Source: Pseudomonas fluorescens
Lineage (GTDB): Bacteria; Pseudomonadota; Gammaproteobacteria; Pseudomonadales; Pseudomonadaceae
Direction: 5' to 3'
DNA: 64,000 nt
Assembly: GCF_004683905.1 (NCBI RefSeq)
Contig: NZ_CP038438.1
Location: 2,604,001 to 2,668,000, forward strand
Shown here: positions 9,425 through 20,990 of the stretch, one piece after another
Layout: each line of letters begins with the position of its first letter
Position numbering within the stretch: position 1 is the stretch's first letter
Translations under genes and position numbers: made by a program
Notes under the pieces: model-generated
The model's database searches: none
What the model saw: the letters and a program-made list of their open reading frames with translations, nothing else
Told to the model about the DNA's origin: nothing

Positions 9425-10290
9425 GTGCGGTAGCGGTATTGCGTCTGCCGTTGGCGGTGGATCTGAGCGGTTTCGTCAAGCTGCTGCAACGGATGCAGGT
9501 GCCGCATCGAGTCAGCGAAGAGGCGGGCGAGCAGGTGCTGTGGGCGCCTTCGGAAATCAGCGAGGACGTGCGTTCGCTGTACGAGCGCTTCCCGGCCGGC
9601 GATCCCGATCAGCAACTGGACATCCCGCTGGCGCCGACTTTCAAGCGTCCGAGCTTCGCCGAGCAACTCAAACACGCCAAGGCCACCGGGTTGATCCTGC
9701 TGCTGAGCCTGCTGGTCGGTGGCCTGACCTATCTGGGCGACAACCTCGAGACCATTCGCTGGCTGACCTTCCTCGACTTCCGCGTGGTCGGCGAGTACAT
9801 CCAGTTCACGCCGCTGGCCGACAGCCTGGCGGCGGGGCAGTGGTGGCGCCTGTTCACGCCGATGCTGCTGCACTTCGGCATCCTGCACCTGGCCATGAAC
9901 GGCATGTGGTACTGGGAGCTGGGGCGGCGCATCGAGTCACGTCAGGGCAGCATCAACCTGCTCGGACTGACCCTGCTGTTCAGCCTGGTGTCGAACTACG
10001 CGCAGTTTGCCTGGAGCGGCCCGAGCCTGTTTGGCGGCTTGTCCGGCGTGCTCTACGGTTTGCTCGGCCATTGCTGGATTTTCCAGTTGCTGGCGCCGAA
10101 CCCGGCGTATCGCCTGCCGCGTGGCGTGCTGGTGATGATGCTGGTGTGGCTGGTGATTTGCATGTCCGGACTGGTCTCGATGATCGGTTTCGGCCAGATC
10201 GCCAACGCCGCGCACGTCAGCGGGTTACTCATCGGATGCTTCACCGGTTTGTTGGGCGGTTTGTATAACCGCCGTAAACTGGCCGCCTGA
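9421..10290 (+). CDS. Rhomboid-family intramembrane serine protease (289 aa)
   Basis: This GlpG-like protease cleaves membrane proteins within the bilayer. A cytosolic N-terminal domain of about 85 residues is followed by six predicted membrane helices. The catalytic serine is S208 in GGLSGVLYG and the catalytic histidine is H265 in ANAAHVSG. The upstream helix carries the family HFGILHLAMNGMW stretch around 151-163. The 4-base overlap (ATGA) with the phosphoesterase implies translational coupling. Its substrates are unknown. Confidence 0.9.
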   Translation: MSAVAVLRLPLAVDLSGFVKLLQRMQVPHRVSEEAGEQVLWAPSEISEDVRSLYERFPAGDPDQQLDIPLAPTFKRPSFAEQLKHAKATGLILLLSLLVGGLTYLGDNLETIRWLTFLDFRVVGEYIQFTPLADSLAAGQWWRLFTPMLLHFGILHLAMNGMWYWELGRRIESRQGSINLLGLTLLFSLVSNYAQFAWSGPSLFGGLSGVLYGLLGHCWIFQLLAPNPAYRLPRGVLVMMLVWLVICMSGLVSMIGFGQIANAAHVSGLLIGCFTGLLGGLYNRRKLAA

Positions 10291-10323
10291 AATTTTAAGT
10301 GAATAAAGAGCACGGAGACCCTG

Positions 10324-10584
10324 ATGTCCTCTTTTAACGACATGATCAAGAACATCACCCCGGACATCTACGAGAGCCTGAAACTGGCCGTGGAAATCGG
10401 CAAGTGGTCCGACGGTGGCAAACTCACCGCCGAACAGCGCGAGCTGTCGCTGCAGGCGATGATCGCCTGGGAAATCCAGAACCTGCCTGAAGACCAGCGC
10501 ACCGGTTACATGGGCCCGCAGGAATGTGCGTCGAAGTCGATCGAAGTGCCGAACATCCTGTTCAAGTCGGATGCCATCCATTGA
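10324..10584 (+). CDS. DUF1315 (YeaC-like) protein (86 aa)
   Basis: This is a small cytosolic protein of the DUF1315/YeaC family, function unknown. It is mostly helical and acidic, with MIAWEIQNLPEDQRTGYMG as the family-like stretch. A GGAGA ribosome site precedes the ATG. Its stop overlaps the probable TTG start of the next gene. Confidence 0.8.
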   Translation: MSSFNDMIKNITPDIYESLKLAVEIGKWSDGGKLTAEQRELSLQAMIAWEIQNLPEDQRTGYMGPQECASKSIEVPNILFKSDAIH

Positions 10585-11411
10585 TCGAGATTGGCCGCGG
10601 TGCAATCAGCAAAATGTCGGCGCGCCTGGACGGGCCGAATGTGCAATACGCGTTTCGTCTGGATGACGTCGAGGTCCCGGTCAACCCCATGATCGGCACC
10701 ACGGTGCGTCTGGAGTACCTGGGGGCGATTCATTGCACCCATTGCGGGCGCAAGACCAAAACCAGTTTCAGTCAGGGTTACTGCTACCCGTGCATGACCA
10801 AACTGGCGCAGTGCGATCTGTGCATCATGAGCCCGGAGCGTTGTCACTTCGAGGCCGGCACCTGCCGGGAGCCGGAGTGGGGTCAGAAGTTCTGCATGAC
10901 TGATCATGTGGTGTATCTGGCCAACTCGTCGGGGATCAAGGTCGGTATTACTCGCGCCACGCAACTGCCGACCCGTTGGCTGGATCAGGGCGCGAGTCAG
11001 GCGCTGCCGATCATGCGCGTATCGACGCGCCAGCAGTCGGGCTTCGTCGAAGACCTGTTCCGCAGCCAGGTGGCCGACAAGACCAACTGGCGCGCCTTGC
11101 TCAAGGGCGATGCGGCGGCGGTGGACCTGGCCCAAGTGCGCGACCAGTTGTTTGAAAGCTGCGCCGAGGGCTTGCAAGGCCTGCAACAGCGATTCGGCCT
11201 ACAGGCAATTCAGACGATTGCCGATGTAGAACCTCTCGAAATCCGCTATCCGGTCGAGCAATACCCGGCCAAAATCGTCAGCTTCAACCTGGACAAGAAC
11301 CCGATTGCCGAAGGCACGCTGCTGGGAATCAAGGGGCAGTACCTGATTTTTGACACCGGCGTGATCAACATTCGTAAATACACGGCCTATCAGCTCGCCG
11401 TGCATCAATAA
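10581..11411 (+). CDS. DUF2797 protein with zinc-ribbon-like N-terminus (about 276 aa)
   Basis: This is a DUF2797 family protein of unknown function. A cysteine-rich N-terminal part (CTHCG, then CYPC, CDLC, and further Cys and His) looks like two zinc-binding knuckles. The middle (VYLANSSGIKVGITRATQLPTRW) resembles a GIY-YIG-like core; this is my pattern reading and not an established activity. The start is uncertain. I prefer TTG at 10581, which overlaps the previous stop as TTGA; an ATG at 10614 would remove 11 residues. A longer reading from 10524 runs inside the upstream gene and is unlikely. Confidence 0.75.
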   Translation: MIEIGRGAISKMSARLDGPNVQYAFRLDDVEVPVNPMIGTTVRLEYLGAIHCTHCGRKTKTSFSQGYCYPCMTKLAQCDLCIMSPERCHFEAGTCREPEWGQKFCMTDHVVYLANSSGIKVGITRATQLPTRWLDQGASQALPIMRVSTRQQSGFVEDLFRSQVADKTNWRALLKGDAAAVDLAQVRDQLFESCAEGLQGLQQRFGLQAIQTIADVEPLEIRYPVEQYPAKIVSFNLDKNPIAEGTLLGIKGQYLIFDTGVINIRKYTAYQLAVHQ

Positions 11412-11421
11412 GGATTCCAGC

Positions 11422-14079
11422 ATGCGCACCGAACAACCGAAGATGATTTACCTGAAGGACTATCAGGCGCCCGAGTACCTGATCGACGAGACCCACCTGA
11501 CCTTCGAGCTGTTCGAGGACCACAGCCTGGTCCACGCGCAACTGGTGATGCGCCGCAACCCGGAGCGTGGCCCGGGCCTGCCGCCGCTGGTGCTCGACGG
11601 CCAGCAGCTGGAACTGCTGTCGGTAACCCTGGCCGACCAGGAACTGAGCGCCAGTGATTACCAGCTGAGCGAAAACACCCTGACCCTGCAGCCGGCCAGC
11701 GCCAGCTTCACGGTCGACACCAGCGTCAGGATCCACCCGGAAACCAACACCGCGCTGGAAGGCCTGTACAAGTCCGGCACGATGTTCTGTACCCAGTGCG
11801 AGGCCGAAGGCTTCCGCAAGATCACCTATTACCTCGACCGCCCGGACGTGATGAGCAAGTTCACCACCACGGTGGTCGCCGAGCAGCACAGCTATCCGGT
11901 GCTGCTGTCCAACGGCAACCCGATTGCCTCCGGCCCGGGCGAAGACGGCCGACACTGGGCGACCTGGGAAGACCCGTTCATGAAGCCGGCGTACCTGTTC
12001 GCGCTGGTGGCCGGTGATTTGTGGTGTGTCGAAGACACCTTCACCACCATGACCAATCGTAATGTCGCGCTGCGGATCTACGTCGAGCCGGAAAACATCG
12101 ACAAGTGCCAGCACGCGATGAACAGCCTGAAGAAGTCGATGCGCTGGGACGAAGAGGTCTACGGTCGCGAGTACGATCTGGACATCTTCATGATCGTCGC
12201 CGTCAACGACTTCAACATGGGCGCGATGGAGAACAAGGGCCTCAACATCTTCAACTCCAGCGCCGTGCTGGCCCGCGCCGAAACCGCCACCGACGCCGCG
12301 CACCAGCGGGTCGAGGCGATCGTCGCCCACGAATACTTCCACAACTGGTCGGGCAACCGCGTGACCTGCCGCGACTGGTTCCAGCTGTCGCTCAAGGAAG
12401 GCTTCACGGTGTTCCGCGACGCCGGTTTCTCCTCGGACATGAACTCGGCCACGGTCAAGCGCATTCAGGACGTGGCGTACCTGCGTACTCACCAGTTCGC
12501 CGAAGATGCAGGTCCCATGGCCCACGCGGTGCGCCCGGACAGCTTCATCGAGATTTCCAACTTCTACACCCTGACCGTGTACGAGAAAGGCTCGGAAGTG
12601 GTCGGCATGATTCACACCCTGCTGGGCGCCGAAGGCTTCCGCAAGGGCAGTGACCTGTACTTCGAACGCCATGATGGCCAAGCCGTGACCTGCGACGACT
12701 TCGTCAAGGCCATGGAAGATGCCAACGGTGTCGACCTGACCCAGTTCAAACGCTGGTACAGCCAGGCCGGCACGCCGCGTCTGGCGGTCAGCGAGTCCTA
12801 CGACGCTGCGGCGAAAACCTACAGCCTGACCTTCCGCCAGAGCTGCCCGGAAACCCCGGACAAGGTGGAAAAACTGCCGTTCGTGATCCCGGTCGAACTC
12901 GGTATGCTCGACAGCAAAGGCAACGCGATCGCGCTGCGTCTGGCCGGTGAAGCGTCGGCGCAAGGCACCACCCGCGTGATCTCGGTGACCGAGGCTGAGC
13001 AGACCTTCACCTTCGTCGACATCGCTGAACAGCCGCTGCCATCGTTGCTGCGTGGTTTCTCGGCACCGGTGAAACTGAGCTTCCCGTACAACCGCGATCA
13101 GTTGATGTTCCTGATGCAGCACGACAGCGACGGCTTCAACCGCTGGGATGCCGGTCAGCAACTGTCGGTGCAGGTCCTGCAGGAGCTGATCGCCCAGCAG
13201 CAGAAGGGCGAGAGCCTGGTGCTCGATCCGCGTCTGATCTCGGCGCTGAAAACCGTGCTGTCTGACGAGTCGCTGGATCAGGCCATGGTCGCCGAAATGC
13301 TTTCGCTGCCGAGCGAAGCGTATCTGACCGAAATCAGCGAAGTGGCGGATGTCGAGGCGATCCACACCGCTCGCGAGTTTGCCCGCAAGCAACTGGCGGA
13401 CAATCTGTTCGAAGCGCTGTGGCTGCGTTATCAGGCCAACCGCGATTTGTCGAAGCAGACGCCGTATGTGGCCGAGGCCGAGCACTTTGCCCGTCGTGCG
13501 CTGCAGAACATTGCGCTGTCGTACCTGATGCTCAGCGGCAAGCCGCAAGTGCTGGCCGCTACGCAAGAACAGTTCGAAAACAGCGACAACATGACCGAGC
13601 GCCTCACCGCGCTGGCGGTACTGGTCAACTCGCCGTTCGAAGAACAGAAGGCCAAAGCGCTGGCGACTTTCGCCGAGCACTTCAAGGACAACCCGCTGGT
13701 CATGGATCAGTGGTTCAGCGTGCAGGCCGGCAGCACACTGCCGGGCGGTCTGGCGCGGGTCAAGGCGTTGATGCAGCACCCGGCGTTCAACATCAAGAAC
13801 CCGAACAAGGTGCGTGCGCTGGTCGGTGCGTTTGCCGGGCAGAACCTGATCAACTTCCACGCCGCCGACGGTTCGGGCTACCGCTTCCTCGCGGATCTGG
13901 TGATCGAACTGAACGGCTTCAACCCGCAGATCGCTTCGCGGCAACTGGCGCCGCTGACTCGCTGGCGCAAATACGACAGCGCCCGTCAGGCGTTGATGAA
14001 GGCTGAGCTGGAGCGGATTCTGGCTTCGGGGCAGCTGTCCAGCGATGTATATGAAGTGGTGAGCAAAAGCCTGGCGTAA
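11422..14079 (+). CDS. pepN: Aminopeptidase N (885 aa)
   Basis: This is a zinc metallo-aminopeptidase of family M1 that removes N-terminal residues from peptides in the cytosol. The exopeptidase motif GAMEN is at residues 267-271. The zinc site HEYFH is at 303-307, with the third ligand E326 in LSLKEGF. The long C-terminal helical domain is complete and the length is normal for gammaproteobacterial PepN. It begins 10 bases after DUF2797 and ends the block that starts with nadK. A REPIN follows the stop by 12 bases. Confidence 0.96.
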   Translation: MRTEQPKMIYLKDYQAPEYLIDETHLTFELFEDHSLVHAQLVMRRNPERGPGLPPLVLDGQQLELLSVTLADQELSASDYQLSENTLTLQPASASFTVDTSVRIHPETNTALEGLYKSGTMFCTQCEAEGFRKITYYLDRPDVMSKFTTTVVAEQHSYPVLLSNGNPIASGPGEDGRHWATWEDPFMKPAYLFALVAGDLWCVEDTFTTMTNRNVALRIYVEPENIDKCQHAMNSLKKSMRWDEEVYGREYDLDIFMIVAVNDFNMGAMENKGLNIFNSSAVLARAETATDAAHQRVEAIVAHEYFHNWSGNRVTCRDWFQLSLKEGFTVFRDAGFSSDMNSATVKRIQDVAYLRTHQFAEDAGPMAHAVRPDSFIEISNFYTLTVYEKGSEVVGMIHTLLGAEGFRKGSDLYFERHDGQAVTCDDFVKAMEDANGVDLTQFKRWYSQAGTPRLAVSESYDAAAKTYSLTFRQSCPETPDKVEKLPFVIPVELGMLDSKGNAIALRLAGEASAQGTTRVISVTEAEQTFTFVDIAEQPLPSLLRGFSAPVKLSFPYNRDQLMFLMQHDSDGFNRWDAGQQLSVQVLQELIAQQQKGESLVLDPRLISALKTVLSDESLDQAMVAEMLSLPSEAYLTEISEVADVEAIHTAREFARKQLADNLFEALWLRYQANRDLSKQTPYVAEAEHFARRALQNIALSYLMLSGKPQVLAATQEQFENSDNMTERLTALAVLVNSPFEEQKAKALATFAEHFKDNPLVMDQWFSVQAGSTLPGGLARVKALMQHPAFNIKNPNKVRALVGAFAGQNLINFHAADGSGYRFLADLVIELNGFNPQIASRQLAPLTRWRKYDSARQALMKAELERILASGQLSSDVYEVVSKSLA

Positions 14080-14091
14080 CGCATAACGAAA

Positions 14092-14180
14092 TGTGGGAGC
14101 GGGCTTGCTCGCGAAAGCGGTGTGTCAGACACGGAGATGTCGACTGGTATACCGCATTCGCGAGCAAGCCCGCTCCCACA
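14092..14180. repeat. REPIN between pepN and katG
   Basis: The element runs from TGTGGGAGCGGGCTTGCTCG to its reverse complement. The inner arms AAGCGGT and ACCGCATT are less well matched than in the copy at 4952. It lies between the convergent 3' ends of pepN and katG, where a long hairpin could stop read-through in both directions or stabilise the 3' ends. Confidence 0.9.
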
Positions 14181-14197
14181 GGTTTTTGCGTTTTCTG

Positions 14198-16501
<2,304 letters not shown>

Positions 16502-16552
16502 TCATGCCGACTTCGGACTAGTAAGGCTAGACCCGACTTGGGCAGTCAGCTA

Positions 16553-16589
16553 ATAGGCCGACTATTGGAGCGTGATAGGCGCAGTCTTT
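16553..16589. promoter_or_regulatory. Possible OxyR site upstream of katG
   Basis: OxyR contacts four tetranucleotides in the order ATAG-N7-CTAT-N7-ATAG-N7-CTAT. Here ATAG (16553) and ATAG (16575) are exactly 22 bases apart and CTTT (16586) follows in phase, but the CTAT at 16562 is two bases too early. It lies upstream of katG, a known OxyR-type target in other bacteria. The match is partial. Confidence 0.35.
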
Positions 16590-16828
16590 CGAGACCCTGG
16601 TAACGCGGGTCTATTCCATAGCTGGCTGATACTTTGCCGAAAACTGGTTTGATAACGCCGTTAATGATTTTAAATATTGAACTTTTTATTTCGAATTGGG
16701 CTAGCGGCCTGTCAGATATGACAGTAGCGCTCGAAGTAATGGCGCATTAGCTTTGTCAGCGGAAGCAACGGTCTCAAGATTTTTTGAGAGCCAATCATCA
16801 CTATAAAACTATTTTGGAATGCATTCGG

Positions 16829-17260
16829 ATGAACAAATCAATTAATACAAAAGAGCAACTTGATGCGTTGCTGCAGGAGATTGGTCGCGGCTCTAATGGT
16901 GAGTTCAGTGCATCTATTGGTGGAAGAAATTTCTTGTCGGCGACGAAGGAGAATGCGACTTTTTATATAGCAGCAAATGACTTCATGATTATTGGAGCTG
17001 ATGACAACAATCGAGGGCATGTAGCTTTCTGCGTTCCAAAGAGCCTGGTTGGTGACGGACCTCATGAGGTGACGTGCTACACAGGTGACTTGAGTTGGAC
17101 CGCGGCTGACAATGACAATTATCAACTTATTAAATCAGGACGGGCAAAACTGACGTTCTTGAAAAAGGAACATGCGCGAGTCGGCGTTACAGGAAAGATC
17201 TATTTTGATTTTCCTGATGGAGGGGAAATAGAGGGGGATTTTAATATCAAGCTTGTTTAG
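16829..17260 (+). CDS. Hypothetical protein in an AT-richer patch (143 aa)
   Basis: I do not recognise this protein. It begins MNKSINTKEQ, is soluble and beta-rich, has no signal peptide, and ends DGGEIEGDFNIKLV. The middle segment (residues about 45-115, with YIAANDFMIIGADD) could be a sandwich fold. Base composition and codon use (AAT, ATT, TTT, AAA frequent) differ clearly from the neighbours, and so does the roughly 200 bases upstream, which suggests recent transfer. The ATG at 16829 follows a weak TGGAA; an upstream in-frame start at 16784 would add 15 residues of doubtful quality. A bidirectional terminator follows. Confidence 0.6.
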   Translation: MNKSINTKEQLDALLQEIGRGSNGEFSASIGGRNFLSATKENATFYIAANDFMIIGADDNNRGHVAFCVPKSLVGDGPHEVTCYTGDLSWTAADNDNYQLIKSGRAKLTFLKKEHARVGVTGKIYFDFPDGGEIEGDFNIKLV

Positions 17261-17268
17261 CAAACGTA

Positions 17269-17297
17269 AAGGGACGGATCCAGCCAATCCGTCCCTT
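17269..17297. terminator. Hairpin terminator between convergent genes
   Basis: An 11-bp perfect stem (AAGGGACGGAT / ATCCGTCCCTT) surrounds a short loop. It lies 8 bases after the stop at 17260 and 8 before the minus-strand stop at 17306, so it can serve both genes. There is no long T tract, but the position and stem are convincing. Confidence 0.75.
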
Positions 17298-17305
17298 CCC
17301 TGATT

Positions 17306-19537
17306 TCAACTCGATTGCACAGTCTCATCATCGGGCAACGCATCCAGCGGATCTTCCTGCCCCGGCAATTCAGTAATCACACTGAAATCCGTGACCTCGA
17401 CCGCACCCAATCCATAACCCAGCAAATGAAACGAGAAAGCCTTGCGTTGCTGCGGGTTGTCGAAGCTGAAATCCATCTCCAGCGGCTGATCGGCTGTGGC
17501 GACCATCTCGGTCGGCAGGCCCAGTTGCACGTCCTGTTCGAACTCCTTGGCCTTGAGCTGAATGTACGCCGCCTGCTGCGGGTCCACCGAGCGCACGGTC
17601 AGGCGCACACGAGTGTGCGAGCCCTTGGGCATTTCCAGGTATTGCGCACCGATCAGGTTATCGGCCCAGTCATCCTTGATCTGCGCCTGTAGCGGGATGA
17701 CGTTGTTGCTGCCGAACTGGTAACGCTGATTGAGCGGGGTGCGCAGCAGTGACAGGTCCAGCGCCATGGCCCGCGCGGCTATCTGTCGGGCCTGCTGGCT
17801 GCTTTCGGTACCCTTGAAGGTGGCGCGCTCGGCAATGAAACCGGCGCTTTCGTAGTAGCGACAACGGCGCGGCATGTCGCACTCGGAAAAGATTCCCTGG
17901 CCGTTGTGGTAGCGCAGTTTACCGTTGGTGTAGGACATGATTTCGCGTCCGCTGTCGTAATCGCGAAACAGCGAACGGCCGCTCAGCGCCGACGGCACCG
18001 GCAGATCGAAATAGTCGAGGATCGACGCACTCAGATCGACATGCCCATACACCCCGGCATTCAGTCGCGGCAGTTGCTCGTGTTCCGGCGCCAGCGTCAG
18101 GTTGAAGCCCCAGGACGACGCCAGACGCACGCCATCGATGCCGTGGGATTCGTCCGAAGTAATCACCACCAGCGTGTCCTTGAGCACGCCCTGGCGTTCG
18201 AGGCCGCTGAGGAACTGCTCCAGCGCATCGTCCAGATAACCGACGGCGGCCTGTTTCGGCGTCTCGTAGCGCGCCAGATAGTCTTCCGGTGCGGAGTAGG
18301 GCTGGTGGGTGCCGACAGTCAGCAGGGTGAGCATCCACGGTTGCTTCTGCTTCTTCAGTTGGCCGACGTAATCCAGCGCACCTTCGAAGAACGCCTTGTC
18401 ATCCTTGCCCCACGGGAACTCCAGATAGTTGGCGTTGGTGAACCATTCCAGACCATGGGTCGCATCGAAACCGATGTGCGGCATGATCTTGTCTTTGGCC
18501 ATGAAACGCAGACCGGCGCCTTGCAGGTAATGAGTGCTGAAGCCGTTCTGCCGCAGTTGCGCCGGCAGGCAGGCCTGATTGCGCTCCTGCTGAGTGAGCA
18601 TCTCCACGCCTTTGGGCGTGCCGTTGTTGAGCTTGTCGTAATCGCCACAGAGCATGGCGTACAGGCCGCGAATGGTCTGGTGCGTATGCAGCACGTAATC
18701 CGGGGTGTTCATGCCGCGCTCGGCCCAGCGGCTGAGATGGGGCATCAGGTCTTCCTGATAATGACTGCCGATGGCCTCGCGATTGGCGCGGATGTACGCG
18801 CCGGGGATGCCTTCCAGGGCGATGATCAGCACATTGCGCGCCTGACCCGGTGCGGCCAGCAGCTTGTGGCCATTGAGATCCAGATCGGTCAACCCGGCCA
18901 TCTGTGGCGCGGGCTCTTCGACGTCACCGTCCAGCCATTCCTCGGCCTGCAACTGCAGCTCGGCGACTTGCGAGGCGAGCAACTGATGCGGCAGGTTGTA
19001 CAGGCGCCACGGATCTTCCTCGCTTGGCCACTGGTTTTGCACGCCCCAGTGCGCGGCGAACAGCAGCGCCGGTGCGGCCCACACGGCACGGGGCAGGGCA
19101 GCAGCGGGCTGCGCGCGATTGGCGAAACGCGTCAGCAACCAGAGCAGCAGCGCCAGCAACAGGGCAACGCCCAGCGCCGGATGGGCAAAGCCGCCACCGG
19201 TGGAGTTTTCCACGAACTGCGGGTCAATCAGGTAATGCAGGTCGGATGGGGTCGGCAACCGGCCGACAGCGCTGACCAACTCCGCCGTCGCCACCGCCAG
19301 CAACCCCCAGAACAGCAGCAACGGCAACGCCAGCCACCACGCGCGGCGATGCAGCAACAGCACCAGCAAACTGCCAATCGCCAGGTCGGACAAATAGCCC
19401 AGCGACGACGACCAGCCCAACGCCGCGCGCAGGCACACCGGTACGATCAGCACCAGCAGAATCAGGGAAAACAGGCGGGCATGCGGCTGCCGTAACCAAC
19501 GCAATAAAACGCTCACAAACAAAGACCTTCCAGCCAT
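17306..19537 (-). CDS. LTA-synthase-like sulfatase / phosphoglycerol transferase (743 aa)
   Basis: This is a membrane-anchored alkaline-phosphatase-superfamily protein of the LTA synthase/OpgB type. About four to five membrane helices fill residues 20-170, and a large periplasmic sulfatase domain starts near residue 235 with NVLIIALEGIPG. The metal and catalytic blocks appear as HTHQTIRGLYAMLCGDYD (nucleophile Thr expected), then VVITSDESHGI and YGHVDLSASILDYF. The likely role is transfer of phosphoglycerol or phosphoethanolamine to a periplasmic glycan or lipid, but the acceptor is unknown. The C-terminal extension of about 150 residues is not part of the core. I chose the ATG at 19537; a TTG codon precedes it. 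Confidence 0.85.
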   Translation of the reverse strand: MAGRSLFVSVLLRWLRQPHARLFSLILLVLIVPVCLRAALGWSSSLGYLSDLAIGSLLVLLLHRRAWWLALPLLLFWGLLAVATAELVSAVGRLPTPSDLHYLIDPQFVENSTGGGFAHPALGVALLLALLLWLLTRFANRAQPAAALPRAVWAAPALLFAAHWGVQNQWPSEEDPWRLYNLPHQLLASQVAELQLQAEEWLDGDVEEPAPQMAGLTDLDLNGHKLLAAPGQARNVLIIALEGIPGAYIRANREAIGSHYQEDLMPHLSRWAERGMNTPDYVLHTHQTIRGLYAMLCGDYDKLNNGTPKGVEMLTQQERNQACLPAQLRQNGFSTHYLQGAGLRFMAKDKIMPHIGFDATHGLEWFTNANYLEFPWGKDDKAFFEGALDYVGQLKKQKQPWMLTLLTVGTHQPYSAPEDYLARYETPKQAAVGYLDDALEQFLSGLERQGVLKDTLVVITSDESHGIDGVRLASSWGFNLTLAPEHEQLPRLNAGVYGHVDLSASILDYFDLPVPSALSGRSLFRDYDSGREIMSYTNGKLRYHNGQGIFSECDMPRRCRYYESAGFIAERATFKGTESSQQARQIAARAMALDLSLLRTPLNQRYQFGSNNVIPLQAQIKDDWADNLIGAQYLEMPKGSHTRVRLTVRSVDPQQAAYIQLKAKEFEQDVQLGLPTEMVATADQPLEMDFSFDNPQQRKAFSFHLLGYGLGAVEVTDFSVITELPGQEDPLDALPDDETVQSS

Positions 19538-19540
19538 CAA

Positions 19541-19846
19541 ACCGTCATAAAAGTGTGCGCGATGATACCAAGGGTGGGCTGTCTGATCGCCCTTTTAAAC
19601 TACCGGCTGATCCGCTCTCGCAGGCACGGCGCAGGGCTTGAGGCCGTGACTGGCGTTGGTGTCAGCGCGCTAGCGACGGACGCCCAGCTTGTAACCGGTG
19701 GCAGATTTATTGTTTCAGGCTGTTTAAACCGGCGCACGATGGCAAACGTGAGCGTGCTATGGATATTCGATAACGGTATTTAATTTCTGTTTTTTATAGC
19801 GATAGAGTTCGGCCTTTCAGCCAATCCACCCAGCTGCGAGGTTGTC
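19541..19846. other. Intergenic region with no gene seen
   Basis: These roughly 300 bases separate the divergent sulfatase and substrate-binding-protein genes and must hold both promoters. A 76-codon reading frame at 19553-19783 has no ribosome site and no recognisable sequence, so I do not call it. The 3' half is AT-rich (TATTTAATTTCTG), which is suited to a promoter for the gene at 19847. I see no clear operator. Confidence 0.5.
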
Positions 19847-20863
19847 ATGGCCATACCGTCCAAACGTTCTGCGCTGATTCTGTTGGCCGCATCCCTGGCA
19901 GGCAGTCTGCTGTTCAGCGCCGGCGCCCAGGCCGAAGGCAAGATCAGCATCGCCCAGCAATTCGGCATCGGTTATTTGATTCTCGATGTGGTGCGTGATC
20001 AGCAGTTGATCGAAAAACACGGCAAGGCGCAGGGGCTGGAGATCAAGGTCGACTGGAACAGCATCTCCGGCGCCACCGCCATGAACGAAGCGCTGCTGAC
20101 CGGCGCGCTGGACGTGGTTTCCGCCGGGGTGCCGCCGATGCTCACCGTGTGGGATCGCACCCGTGGCAAACAGAACGTCAAGGCGATTGCCTCGCTCGGC
20201 TCGATGCCCAATTACCTGCTGACCAACAACCCGAACATCAAGACCCTGAAGGATTTCAGCGACAAGGATCGCATCGCCGTGCCGGCGGCGGGCGTGGGGT
20301 TCCAGTCGCGGACCCTGCAGATCGAAACGGCCAAGGAATTCGGCAATGACCAGTACAAAAAATTTGACGACATCTCGGTCAGCCTGCCGCATCCGGACGC
20401 CACGGCGGCGCTGATTGCCGGTGGTTCGGAAATCAACTCGCACTTCTCCAGCCCGCCGTTCCAGTATCAGGCGTTGCAAAACCCCAACGTGCACAAAGTG
20501 CTGAGTTCCTACGACGTGCTCGGCGGTCAGGCCACCTTCAACGTGCTCTACACCACGGAAAAATTCCACGACGAAAATCCCAGGACCTACAAGGCGTTCT
20601 ACGACGCGTTGGCCGAAGCGGAAAAAATCATCAAGGCCGACAAGCCCGCCGCCGCCCAGGCGTACATCCGCGTCGAACAGTCGAAGCTGCCGCTGGCGCT
20701 GGTCGAGCAGATCGTCAAAGACCCGGAAATCGACTTCACGGTGGTGCCGCAGCGCACGTTCATCTATGCCGAAAAATTGCAGGAACTGGGCGTGCTGAAG
20801 AACAAGGCTGACAGCTGGAAGGACTACTTCTTTGAAGAGGCGCACGGCGGCGCTGGGAGCTGA
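19847..20863 (+). CDS. ABC transporter substrate-binding protein, nitrate/sulfonate/taurine type (338 aa)
   Basis: This is a periplasmic solute-binding protein of the NMT1/SsuA/TauA class. A Sec signal peptide is clear: basic start, hydrophobic ILLAASLAGSLLF, and cleavage after AGAQA at about residue 29. The mature part shows class features such as GATAMNEALLTGALDVVSAG and VPAAGVGFQSRTL. The ligand is probably a sulfonate or similar small anion or thiamine-precursor-like compound; the sequence does not decide. No permease or ATPase gene flanks it, so it is an orphan that must use components encoded elsewhere. Confidence 0.82.
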   Translation: MAIPSKRSALILLAASLAGSLLFSAGAQAEGKISIAQQFGIGYLILDVVRDQQLIEKHGKAQGLEIKVDWNSISGATAMNEALLTGALDVVSAGVPPMLTVWDRTRGKQNVKAIASLGSMPNYLLTNNPNIKTLKDFSDKDRIAVPAAGVGFQSRTLQIETAKEFGNDQYKKFDDISVSLPHPDATAALIAGGSEINSHFSSPPFQYQALQNPNVHKVLSSYDVLGGQATFNVLYTTEKFHDENPRTYKAFYDALAEAEKIIKADKPAAAQAYIRVEQSKLPLALVEQIVKDPEIDFTVVPQRTFIYAEKLQELGVLKNKADSWKDYFFEEAHGGAGS

Positions 20864-20990
20864 TAACGGCTCGCCAAAGCGTTGAAGCCTGTGGTTGTTT
20901 CTGGACAGCCTGATGGCCACTCAGTAGCATTCGAGCCCAATGGATTTTCCCTTCGCACGTCGTCCGACGTGGAGTTCTCAAGGAATCGAC

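Noticed and set aside
19553..19783. 76-codon frame in the gap before the substrate-binding protein
   Set aside because: No ribosome site and no coding character; the gap needs room for two promoters.
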